From: Aquatica leii
Taxonomy: Eukaryota; Arthropoda; Insecta; Coleoptera; Lampyridae
Direction: 5' to 3'
NCBI GenBank assembly: GCA_035610365.1
Contig: CM069432.1
Coordinates: 231,902,532-231,966,531, forward strand
DNA: 64,000 bases
The position numbers and the translations under genes were made by a program. Positions 23,218 through 33,639 of the stretch are shown piece by piece; the first letter of the stretch is position 1, and each line of letters starts with the position of its first letter. Below the pieces are notes generated by a model. It saw only the letters and a list, made by a program, of their open reading frames with translations, made no database searches and was not told the DNA's origin.

Positions 23218-23900
23218 AATGACCGCAACCGAAAATCTTGGGTTCGACAACCTGCATTGGAAGAAGCGGTTTGAGGTCAATCCGTCAACCAGCACCAGTA
23301 CGCTGTGGCTAGAGAACTAGTCAACCGCCATAGAGTATGGCAAATTGTCGACGAAGATTTACAATATTGATTCAAATTATAAAAAGTTTAATCACTTGCT
23401 TTCCGCATCGCCAACGATACTATTATGATTTTAACGACATATTGTAAACATGCTTCACTTCCCCAACCACGTGTTGTTTACTGATGAAGCCACATTTGCA
23501 AGAGAAGGAATTTCAAATTTGAGAAATAGCAATGTTTGTTTTGCAGAAAATCTACACGCGACAAAAAGACGCAACAAACAACATAAATTCTCTTTTAATG
23601 TGAAAACTTTAACTATGCTCTACATTCTTCTTCCGCGCTTAAATGGACACACTTATGGAAAATTTCTACGCGAGGTGGTTTCAGAACTCTTAGCAAAACT
23701 GACACTAGAAGTAAGAAGAAAAATGTTTTACTAAAATGACGGGTCTCCTCCACATTGTACTGTATCCGTTAGAAAATGGTTGCACAAGCAATTTCCCGAT
23801 AGATTCAATAGTAGACATGTTCATTGATCGCCGCAGTTCTTCGACCTGACTTTTTTGATTTCTACTATGAGATGGCTCTGCTATTGAATTTCCACTAATG
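23218..23900 (+). pseudogene. second mariner-like (DUF4817-type) transposase fragment
   Basis: The plus strand gives WVRQPALEEAV and RVWQIVDEDLQY, the helix-turn-helix end. The catalytic part follows: FPNHVLFTDEATFAREGISN (first aspartate), LPRLNGHTYGKFLREVVSEL, LEVRRKMFY, then NDGSPPH (second aspartate, directly after a stop) and a decayed SPQFFDLTFFDFYYEMAL (third-aspartate block). Several stops and frameshifts break it. It is related to the element at 3450-5316 but diverged, for example TFARE against SMITN after the first aspartate, so it is a different subfamily. No TIRs were identified around it. Confidence 0.8.
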
Positions 23901-25203
23901 TAACTAACATCATACATTAATATAAAAAACTATAGGAGTGTCAATGTTCTTCCACTCCCTTCAAAAAGACAAAACGGCTGTCCAGTGGCTCATTCTGGTA
24001 GCATTTTCATGTTTGACATTGTGTTAGTTAGTGTTTTAGTGTGATTTTTGTACCGTACATGTTTTGTCCCGAAACGCCCATTTTTTGCTACATTCAGAGT
24101 ATCAGCTGTCAATTTCATTTTTCACTTATGCATATTAATAATAAACTAAACATATGTTTCCGTTTTCGCTGTAAAACGGACGATACATGTAACCTAACGT
24201 TTGCGTTTAGTAAGACCTTCATTTTTAATTATTTGCTTTCATCTACATTATTAATGGATACATCAATGTTACTGTATTTGCGATGTTTCTGATGGTCTTC
24301 CTGGGGTAAAAAATTTACTTATATTTTTATGACGCGATTCAACTTGATCGTATTTGTTAACGCTTTAGGTCACCGTCACGTGTCTGGCGTTTTGGAAATT
24401 GTACATGTCGAGTCTATTAAGTACATCGATTCGATAATTTAAATCAAGTACGATTGGAAACATTGATAACTTACACCAATTGTGAAACGTAATTCTAGTT
24501 TTAGGGTGATGGACTATTAACTTGAGGCCACACCTGCGATGTTATAAGTGACAGTCATTTAGAAGCTTGACCCATTCGGGGTCATAAAGTTCATTGAATG
24601 AATTTTGAGCGAATTATTTGTGATATCAATCTATATCTATTTTTTCTTTTTCCTTCACTTTTGCAATATTAGGAAACGATTCAAGTAAGCCAATAGCATC
24701 ACTAGTTAATTGTAAGTATATATCATTTATTATCTATACATTTAAGTAATTGTCGAACGTCAATACGTACGACGTAGATGTACGTGACTAATGCATGCAG
24801 ATTTATTTGTGTTATTACGTATTACATTTATTATAAATGCGTTCTGCTTCTGATTGCAAATTTGCATTGATTTAAGTTTTCATTCTTCGCTTACCAATAA
24901 GTTAGACTTTTGAATTGTAATACGATAATTAGATGTACGGAGGGTTGCCAAATTTAGAAACCTTCAATACAATTTTTATCTGTGATATTTATTAACAAAC
25001 TCAAATTACTCATATTTGTGTAGTTCTACATCGTTTTATTTTAACCTCTTTCTTTTTCGTCTTGCTGAAATAAATATATTTGTTGTTATCACCTGTGTTT
25101 TGTCATTTATTTTTTTTAAGTGTATAGATTTATACCATTACCAGTTTCTAACCATTTGTTACGAGGAAAAGAGGTTCTTCGAGTTGGACCGACAAGAATA
25201 AAT
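23901..25203. other. unassigned spacer with a BEL-like primer-site phrase
   Basis: No gene recognised. GAGGTTCTTCGAGTTGGACC near 25169 resembles TTTGGTTCTTCGAGCCGGAT, found right after the 5' LTR of the complete BEL/Pao element (41120). An eroded LTR may therefore end just upstream, near 25160. Confidence 0.3.
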
Positions 25204-26420
25204 TGTTACGCTGGTCTTCTTGTAACAAAACAAAGCAACGGCTAGCACAGGTTCTTCGGAGAGGGATCGCAGGTTTGGTTATGTGAAATTATAAGGTAAA
25301 TCTAAAAAAAGGCGCCAAGACGATGAAAGATTAAGTTAAGGAGATACCGTCTAACTCTACCCGTAGCTGGAAAAGAATAAATAACACCACAGAAGTAATA
25401 ACACCGAATATATATATTTATTTGATCACAGAAGATGAAGAAAGTATATAAATGTGAGTTTTCGCCAATATTTATACGTGAGTCGAATGAATTATAAGTT
25501 GCGTCGAATAGTAAGCAACACACCGTATATCAAGCTGACCCTGTCGGTCTAAACTTTTACATAAACATAATCGTCTGAATTTATATTTGCAAATCATAAA
25601 AAAATTGTAGACAAACAAACAATTTAAGCCTTTGAGACTCAACGCACACTGCTTATGAGTTCGTGAAGCACAAAAATGTTATTAATTGTGTTAACTTAAC
25701 ATGCACCTACGCTCATAAACGACATGACCACCGAAGTACAAATCGAAGAAAAAAATTGAAACAGTAAAACTCAAAGTTAGGTTTTATCCCGTAGAACATT
25801 AGCTAATCTCCGTACTTGAGTTACCTAAAAAGTAATATTAAACCCAATCTAAACGAGCATATAAATGTTAACACAAGTAAAAGGTCTCCTTAGCATCCAA
25901 TCATTTAAGAACGCAAATGCGCAGCGTTTCCTTTCGACTTAACAGCATAAATTTCCCCAGTGTTTGTCGTAGTTAATTTTCGAAAGAGGAATAATCCTGC
26001 AGGTTTCCAACCCTTGACGGTGTTATCAATAATGTGACGTCATGGAAGTTTTCCAACGAGGTCACCTGCTAATTTTCTTCGGTGATAACGGTAAACAGTT
26101 GGTGGGTACCAATATCTGCTACAGACAATTAGCAGAGTCAATTTAAACCTCCAATAAAGAAAAAAGTATACCACTCACCCCGTTTCAACCTTACAAATGT
26201 AATTGCATATTATGATATTAGCGTAAAACAATCTAAAGGTGAAGGTTAACCCGGGCGTAAAAGTACACAATATGTAGATGGTCTTGCAGAAAGTGAACCA
26301 AAAGTGCTGTCTGAAATTTGACAGTCGCGGCAAAAGAGTAGAGGAATTCTCCTGACAAATTTCATACTTGAAGAGAAATTTTCATACTCGCGAATTGAAC
26401 TACTAATTTTTAACATAACA
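25204..26420 (+). repeat. LTR-like repeat, family B, copy 2
   Basis: Same-orientation copy of 5534-6758, starting TGTTACGCTGG and ending TAACATAACA. The two copies differ by many substitutions and small indels, so they are old and not a recent LTR pair of one element. Confidence 0.5.
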
Positions 26421-27120
26421 CATTTTAACCGCTTTTTGAATTACTTTATGATTGGCCTACAGAGACCTGCGATCCAATCGCCGAATTATATTGAGACATT
26501 GAGACACCCGGTTGCATTTAAGTTACGGGTAAACATACAATTGTTTACAAAACAAATGTTTATGGGATTTGATTTCAGCGTGCGGCTTATTCAAAACTTA
26601 TTTACATTACGCGGATATAAAATTAGCTTTCAAGGTTTCCATATTTATAGCCATTTACATAATATTATTCATATATATTAAATGTATCTTATAAAATGGC
26701 TCTGCCATCGAATTTCATTCGTGTTATTAAAATGACGTTACTGGTAGCTTGTTTCTTAGCTGGAATCTTTTTTTCGAGTGCAAATTATATAGTCCAGACC
26801 ACTTGTTTTTTGTCTTTTTTGTCTACTTAATATATTCCAAACTTTTAGGTCTTCCTTTTCTGTTGTTTTCATCTGTATTTGTAAACGTAAAAATACAAAA
26901 CAACTGCCCTACTGGCACATAAACTATATCAAAGTAAACTAAGTCTGGCTGATACAACTACCTCTATCTGAAATTTAAAAGTTCTATTAGTTCGTTCTGC
27001 AATGACAGTTTGCACATTTAAGAGTTCAAACTTACCAACGTCAATACAATAAATTTTATTAGCTACTCCAGCACGCCAACGACTTATTAAAACGCAAAAT
27101 AGAAACAAAATTGAGAAGTT
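26421..27120. other. unassigned spacer
   Basis: No recognised coding motif. 26470-26545 resembles 16045-16110 (GATCCAATC.CCGAAT), possibly shared retroelement internal sequence. Confidence 0.35.
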
Positions 27121-27126
27121 TGCCTG

Positions 27127-27462
27127 AAAAAGCGGCCATATCCATTTTCTAACGATTTGACATTATTATGTTTTCGCTATAACCTGAAAAGGCGTTATCC
27201 GTTTCTACACACCATTCCGTTCAAAACCAACTGGTTGTCTGGTAAAACAGTGTTTGAATTTAACGTTTTGTTGCAAAAGCGGCTATATCCATTATTTTGT
27301 ATTTTGTATTTTTTATACCGAACCAACAACCGCTTTGTAGTTTCAAAAAGTATCTTTTAAAGTTTCTCTGAAGATAAAATGAATGTTCTTTAGCTTTGAA
27401 ATTTTTATATTAAAAAAGCAGTCACTTTTGCGACAAACCCGTCTATATCCAATTTTTTTGGG
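27127..27462. repeat. dispersed CGGCTATATCCA motif, spacing about 150
   Basis: Variants of AAAGCGGCTATATCCATT occur at 27127, 27275 and 27434, with a weaker one at 27190. The reverse complement starts GGATATAGCCGCTTTTG. They sit on the 3' side of the Merlin fragment and may be terminal sequences of that or related elements. Confidence 0.4.
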
Positions 27463-27639
27463 TCTTATAGTACGAGTTTTGAATAATTTTTTGGTAACAT
27501 TGGAAATAGTAATTGTAAGTAGATTTATACAAAAAAATTTTGGACGATGGCGTAATAACGGCGCTATAAAGCAAAGTTTGGTACTTGATATGATAGTTAT
27601 TTTTTAAATTTGAACTGTAAAAAGTACGTATCTTATTTA

Positions 27640-27935
27640 ACGCAGTAGGTCCGTAACGTTCCTACCACATGAACATGTACGCATATTCTTCAATAAATGG
27701 AGGTCCCATAACTCTAAGCCGCCTGAAAAAAATTTAAAGGCACAACCAATACCCTTTGACGTGATTTGTGCACACACCAGTGTATGGATCCCTAAATTTG
27801 TCCAGTGACTCACTGTTCTGTGACTATAGGATAAACCTCTATGTAAATTAGACAATTCTGAGTAGCCAGACCAACAGTCTGTGTATACTTCAGACCTGGG
27901 AAGTGCATGGTTTACGATTGCTTCTGTTAGTAAGC
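27640..27935 (-). pseudogene. Merlin (IS1595-type) transposase fragment
   Basis: The minus strand gives VYVRLLTEAIVNHALPRSEV, then YTDCWSGYSELSNLHRG, SYSHRTVSH and VKGYWLCL. In a neighbouring frame PPFIEEYAYMFMW and ERYGPTALNK follow. The order 'TD.W..Y..L...GY.H..VNH' then the ISXO2-type end is the signature of IS1595/Merlin DDE transposases, with the aspartate of YTD as one catalytic residue. At least two frameshifts are present, and the N-terminal half is missing. A short, dead fragment. Confidence 0.7.
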
Positions 27936-28371
27936 GAACATATACGTGTGAAGATTTAAGAACAAACTATTAATGAAAATTCTCAAAACAAAAATTACCG
28001 AACGGAAAATGTTGAGGTTTCTGTAAAAGCTTCCAAGAGCAAATATCTCGGAAGTATCAATATTTTTGTACGACTAAACTCCCACTTCGTATTTCACATA
28101 CCCAACGCCATAATAAAGACAGGTATGTTCTAAGCAGTATGAAAATATCAGAAAAAAAAAGATAAATGTGCAATTAAATATTCTACCTTAATGCTAATGC
28201 ACTAAAAGAAATGCCCAAAATTCATTGACTCTTTTTTTTGTTAACATCAATATCTACGACATCTTCCATTCAACCAAATATGTTTTTATTAAAAAGCTTG
28301 TTCTAAAATTTGCAAAATTGTTTGGTCATCTGACATATAAATTACTATTAACCGGTGCACATTTTCCACTT
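27936..28371. other. unassigned spacer
   Basis: No motif recognised. It may include the eroded upstream half of the Merlin element. Confidence 0.35.
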
Positions 28372-29683
28372 TGTTACGGTCGAATTTCCTTGGCGCACGC
28401 CTATGTGTTTCGACGAAAAATTAATTTACGTTTTGGACGCCCCCTAACGATCGTTTACGCGTGACTGTCATTTACGACGAACTCTTCAACTTGGAAACTA
28501 CATAAAATGGCCGGAAAATTGACGAGTGAACATTTTCTAACTTTATCCACCGTCATGGTGACCAATCTATAAGTGTAATACACTTAAAATTCGTTTGCGT
28601 CGTCACCGGGTAAGATTATAACTCTCATTTATTAAAACTCTGTTGTAATTTCCTGTAATTTGACAGCCGTTCCGCCACGTGCGAATACTTAGTTCTAATT
28701 GTTAATTGTTAATGAGGAGTCCATTTCGAATAACCATTTCGTCAAATAAATATTCTATGAGGCATACGACTTATGGCAAAAACCGAATGTATCGAGGTTA
28801 ACTAAGAACTGTCGAGATTCTACTCAGGCAGCAGCTACCTGCGTAATCACAGAAAAGGGGTATAACAGCATCCGATTTCGGGTTGTGTTATGTGTATACT
28901 TTAAAATTTAAATAATGACTTTGTAGATTTGGATTTCGTGAGATATTAGGTTGACACGAATTGCGATTCAAATTACTTACTGGGTACGTGTCGAAGGAAG
29001 TACTTTCTCCGCACCAAAGGAATTCCTGTATTGGTGGTAAGTGTTTTTATGTCTTTTCTTTCGTCGTCAACGAGATTACTCACGAAACTTTCACTAATAA
29101 TATTTCCGTACTGATTACCGTAATTGTAGTACCATTTAATTAGTAAATTTGCTTATACTGCGTATGCTGTATCCTACCCTTAATAATTGTGATAATTTAA
29201 TGTTAATGCCATACTTGTTACCTTTGTTTTATTGTCAGTAATGCCATATCACTAATTATGTAAACGATATTTACTACAAACTATTCTTCGCTATATATTT
29301 TTACTGTAGTTTATTTATGTACGGTGTGTTGCCTATGCTACTGGCATTTCTGTATTGAGAAGTCATTATGTTCTGTGATAATCCTCAGCGATTCTGCATT
29401 AAAATTGTTATTGTGGTTAGTTATTCTTTTATGACAACATACCTGTTTCCTATGACTATCGTTACCAACTAATTGTTTCTCACTACTCGAACAGCTGAGT
29501 AGAGGAATTACGAACCTAACATCTAGTTACAAGTTTATTACCATTCTGTTGTGAGCAGACAGAAGTTTCTTTGGGATAAGCTCTGGCGCCCTTAATTATC
29601 TTTTATGTATCTATGAACCCCCTCTCTCTCCGACTATTGAGAGTTGGCCGTGCAGGTTCGTAAAACCAGCAAAGCTTGTAACA
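28372..29683 (+). mobile_element. LTR-like element, family A, copy 2
   Basis: Starts TGTTACGGTCG and ends AAAGCTTGTAACA. It matches 19778-21205 in the same direction along its length. Shared landmarks are GACGCCC near the left end, the CTCTGGCG box, CTCTCTCCGACT, and GAGTTGGCCGTGCA with GGTTCGTAA near the right end. Flanking tetranucleotides are ACTT and ACCT, so one base of the putative 4 bp duplication has changed. Length 1,312. No genes inside. Confidence 0.65.
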
Positions 29684-31226
29684 ACCTCCATTAAAAAAGT
29701 TTAAATAGAATAAACGTACAAAAAACAACAGCCTTAACAACAAATTTGGATAAGTAAAAATAATGAGAGCATTTACAAAATGTATACAAATGCAATAGCT
29801 AAATGACGAATTTAGTTTTAAAAAAATTTAAATGGAAAATATTAAATACAATTATATAAACAGATGGAGAACAAGGAAGTATATTTGAATGATTTTTAAA
29901 TTGCAATAATCTGCCCAAACGAAGGTAGTTCTAATATTCCGTGTTACTTTTGGGTAACATGTTTAAAAGAGAAAGCAGGTAGTTAGTATTTGATAAGCCA
30001 TCAAGTATAAAAATGTAATGCCGTAGACCATTAAAATTAAAAAATGAATAAGAATCATAAGATCAAAGATGTAGTTTAAATACGATCAACGAATTAATTA
30101 TCATTGCGTAGCATCCTTTAGCGCATATACATCGGCGCAACGCTGTAAAAAGTAACACCAACAATAATTAATAATGTCTTCTTAGTCAATGGCTCGTACA
30201 CAAATTTTATTTTATAATAATACTGTGGATACCTTTAACTTTATATAATCGTATAGAAAATTTGAAGAATTGAACTGTATTGCCATTGCCGTTTTTAATT
30301 GAAAAAAATCAACATTTTGCCATCTCCCCAAAAATTTATAGAAATGTAGATAGTCCGTTTTCTACGCAAACTTTTCAATTATAGTACTACTAATTTATGA
30401 AGTTAGAAAAAAAGCAATTAAAACAAAATGTTAGAAATGTTATTCAAGAAGTGCTTATGAATAGTTATTTGTATCACTGGTACAGAAAGTATTATTTGGC
30501 AAGTATGAGTACAAAATGCGAATACTAGCAAAATACTTTTAGAACGTGATTTTTTGTGTTAACATTTATAGTATAAATTTGTTAAAAACAGTTATTTAAG
30601 TATTGTTTTTAATAAAGTTTAATAACATATGTTGCTAAAGCTGAAATTCATTTTTTTTAAATTAATTCGACAATCACATAAGTTCATTTAACTTATACGA
30701 AAATAAAACTATTGTTTTTAGCAATTATAAGATATAAACAAATTTATTATATTTCTTTAAAATTTTGTTAGTGTTATTCTAAACAATAACACAGATAATG
30801 GTGTATGTTAATAAATCTGACAGAATGACAGATGACGTTTAATTAATTAATGATTATTAGTGCCAACTTCTAGTTATAAAACTCTACTACATTTTACCGA
30901 GGTAGAGAGCAAAAGTAAAACTTCCGGCCGATTATGCTGTCTCAAAATACATCAAATCGGACGGAAGCACAAAAAAATCATATTTAAAGTTTTTTTTTAT
31001 AACTTCAATTGTCCATTTTACGCTAATTTTATTTATAAATAAAAACGTTTTCCATATTTTTAAAACAATACTATTTTGATGTAATAATAAAAGTGCTCAC
31101 ACAAATAAAAAACATTATCATTTAAACTCTATGCGCAACAACCAACGTCATTACTGAAATTTATAGTAACCTTTAGCATTTATCAACAGAGAACATTTAC
31201 ACTAACAATTTTAATATTATTAAATA
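29684..31226. other. AT-rich spacer, likely 5' flank of the peptide gene
   Basis: No gene or repeat recognised. The last 100 bases would hold the promoter and 5' leader of the gene at 31227. No clear TATA box or initiator can be chosen from AT-rich sequence like this. Confidence 0.4.
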
Positions 31227-31652
31227 ATGTTAAAATTTTTATTACTGTTAAATGTTTTAACTTTAATATTACTAAAAGAAAACAATGCTGAATCCAACGT
31301 TGATAACCCAGAAATAAAGAACAACCAAAACAATGGAACTATTGTACAAGGATCATTGTTTACGATTTATTGCCAAAATGGTCATGGTTACATTAATGGT
31401 AGATGCCGTAAAATTTACAAACTAGTAAGTATTAGTTTGTTACCGTTAAAAACGTAACCGTTATATATTTAGAAAAATAACTATGGAAGTTAATTTTACC
31501 GACAAACTTGTACTAAGGTTATCAGTATACGATATCAAACAAACGTAATCTGTATTTGTGCCCAAAAATAAATTAGTGTTGTAACTGCAATTAAATTATT
31601 AGTATATTATGTTTTATTAAAGTTTTATTGTTTATAGGAAACAGAAGAGTGA
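31227..31652 (+). CDS. small secreted peptide, two exons
   Basis: Exon 1 (31227-31424, 66 codons) begins MLKFLLLLNVLTLILLKENN, a classical signal peptide ending about residue 20-23 (..NAES). An acidic Asn-rich stretch follows, then a C-terminal module CQNGHGYINGRCRKIY with Cys49 and Cys60. Exon 1 ends at a good donor (GTAAGT, 31425). Exon 2 starts after TTGTTTATAG (acceptor AG at 31636-31637) and adds four residues before TGA at 31650. The intron is 213 bases. The product would be 70 residues, with a mature peptide of about 47 closed by one disulfide. The C-X10-C-R-x-I pattern resembles small insect secreted peptides of the secapin-like type, found in venom and in body fluids. I cannot say whether this one is a toxin, an antimicrobial or neither. 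It is the only intact, intron-bearing gene I see in the window. Confidence 0.65.
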
Positions 31653-31659
31653 CCCAAAC

Positions 31660-32905
31660 CTATTGTTTACCAACATGTAACGGTTGTTTTAAGTTATTTG
31701 TTTATTGTTTAGTTTATTTATTTAGAAGAAAAAAAATTGTTTTTATTATTAATGATAATTGTTAACGTTATTTAATTTGAAATTGGTTGACATAGCATGT
31801 ATGTCGACAAAATCCTTAATGTATGTCTAGAAAAATGCTGCTTTTCATAAATGTTTAATTCATACAATGATTTAAGTTCAAATGTAACCAACTACACAAA
31901 GCGGTAAATTCAAAATGTTTTAGAATTAAAACTGCGTTTTAAATTCATATTCACAAATTGTACGATGTGCAAATTTAGTTTTTATAAGAACTAAATGTAA
32001 TCAAGAAAAACACAAAACTAAAATAAAGTTGTGTACAAACGTCATTTGTGTATGTTTTCAACAAACTTATGGATAACTAATCATATGTTCGTATTGTTAT
32101 AACCAAAATTTACTTCGTAATTAAAAAACATAATATAGTATTAAGTAAAACTAAGCAACAAAAAAGTTTATAAAATCAATAAAAAATAATAAACGTTTAA
32201 AAAATATGTAACACTTAAATAGAAATTATTTAATGAGAATTACGTTTCATAAACTGCAACTTTACAGAAATTTCATTATATATGTACTACTACATACTAC
32301 TACTGTAATCTTAATATTATATGTATATTAGCTGTAATGATCTTTATAAAATTTACATTTATGCAAATACGTAGATAAAATTTATATACAGATAATTGTA
32401 AAACATCTAGTCCATGTAATAAAGCATTTCGATAAAACGTCGAAAAGTATTACTCGTACGTTAAAAAGAAGTTGTGCAATAATCCTGTAGTTTTTAAGGT
32501 TTTGAACTTGAGTCGAACAATAACTTGATAAGATTTATAGTATCATAAAACACATTTATAAATAATGTTTTCTTAGTAAACACAAATAAAACAGTACAAC
32601 AGTATTAAAAACTACAGCAAAAATTTAAAATAGAAAAGTTTTTATTTTATTTTTTATTTTGTCAGATTTCTTTTATGCAATATTTTTGTAATCTCAGTCA
32701 CAGCTCATTGTAATAAATCTGCATGCATGATAGCATTTTTAAGCTTTAATTCGTTTAGAGATAATTTATCACTTTCAGAATCATTGTATATTATTTATAT
32801 AAAACGTTGTGTGGTATGTTTACAACAAAGCTTTGTATCAAATAATATTTTTTAACCATAAATTATGAGCAAATTAAAAATATTTTTTTATTAATATAAT
32901 ATAAT
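31660..32905. other. 3' flank of peptide gene and AT-rich spacer
   Basis: No coding motif or known repeat found up to the target duplication of the next element. Confidence 0.4.
32022..32027 (+). terminator. candidate polyadenylation signal for the peptide gene
   Basis: AATAAA 370 bases after the stop codon at 31652. Plausible as the gene's 3' end, but in sequence this AT-rich such hexamers occur by chance. Confidence 0.25.
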
Positions 32906-32914
32906 GTATTAGTA
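32906..32914 (+). repeat. 9 bp target-site duplication, left
   Basis: GTATTAGTA, identical to 40530-40538. Confidence 0.8.
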
Positions 32915-32966
32915 GTATAGACCGGGAGCTGGATAGAGTTGAGTGTGCAAAATACGAGGACCGCAT
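32915..32966 (+). repeat. left TIR of 7.6 kb element
   Basis: Begins GTATAGACCGGGAGCT and contains GTTGAGTGTGCAAAAT followed by ACGAGGACCG. Pairs with 40478-40529. Confidence 0.8.
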
Positions 32967-33266
32967 TCTGTAAATTGTTTTGAACTCAGAAAAGCTTGCA
33001 GATTGTGATTCTGAATGTTGCCAGGAGGTTTCTCGGTCCAATTTTTTTTTATATCACATCCCCTTGGAATCGAGTAAATGGACTGAACAAATGCTTTACA
33101 TCAATTTTAATTGTTGTTTTATTGAAAATATTCAATTTTTTCTTATGATTAAAGATACTTATACACATAAAAAACAAAAAAATTAAAAATTAAACAAGGA
33201 TTGTTTAAAAAAAAATTTATTACAAAAAAAGCAAAATTTTACATAAGTAATAAAAACAATAATTAA

Positions 33267-33620
33267 TCAATCTTTTTTATTTTTGCAATCATTATTAATA
33301 CATTTGCATAACAAAATACAATTCAGTTGTGATTTTTTGCAAGAACAAGCTTTTGTTTGACAATTTATTGTACATTTACAGGGTTGAATTAACAATTCGG
33401 GCAATGGTGGCTTCGTCAGTTGCCGTGGGTACAATTTACCATCTTTTTTTTCATACCCTAATAAGGTATAATCAATAGGCTGTAGTAGTGTTTGGTCAGC
33501 ATTTGTCCATACATATGTTTGTGCTGAAGCTCTTAACAAATGTAAATGTAGAGCATCTGATGTGCAAATTACTTTTAATAAATTTAATCCGAAACCGATA
33601 TTTGGGAAATTAATTTAAAC
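33267..33620 (-). pseudogene. CXC-type Cys-rich C-terminal tail of the 7.6 kb element protein
   Basis: The minus frame reads VICTSDALHLHLLRASAQTY, VWTNADQTLLQP, then LTKPPLPELLIQPCKCTINC, QTKACSCKKSQLNC and LLCKCINNDCKNKKD with the stop at 33267. Nine or more cysteines in C-K-C, C-x-C-K-K and C-K-C arrangement resemble the CXC (tesmin/TSO1-like) zinc- and DNA-binding motif. In the unnamed arthropod family this tail directly follows the nuclease-like part, as expected here once the 2 kb insertion is ignored. Confidence 0.65.
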
Positions 33621-33639
33621 CGAAGTGAATCAGCAGTTA

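Noticed and set aside
5534-26420. Family B copies as the two LTRs of one 21 kb element
   Set aside because: The copies are strongly diverged, have no matching flanks, and unrelated complete elements (MULE, 2.5 kb transposon) lie between them.
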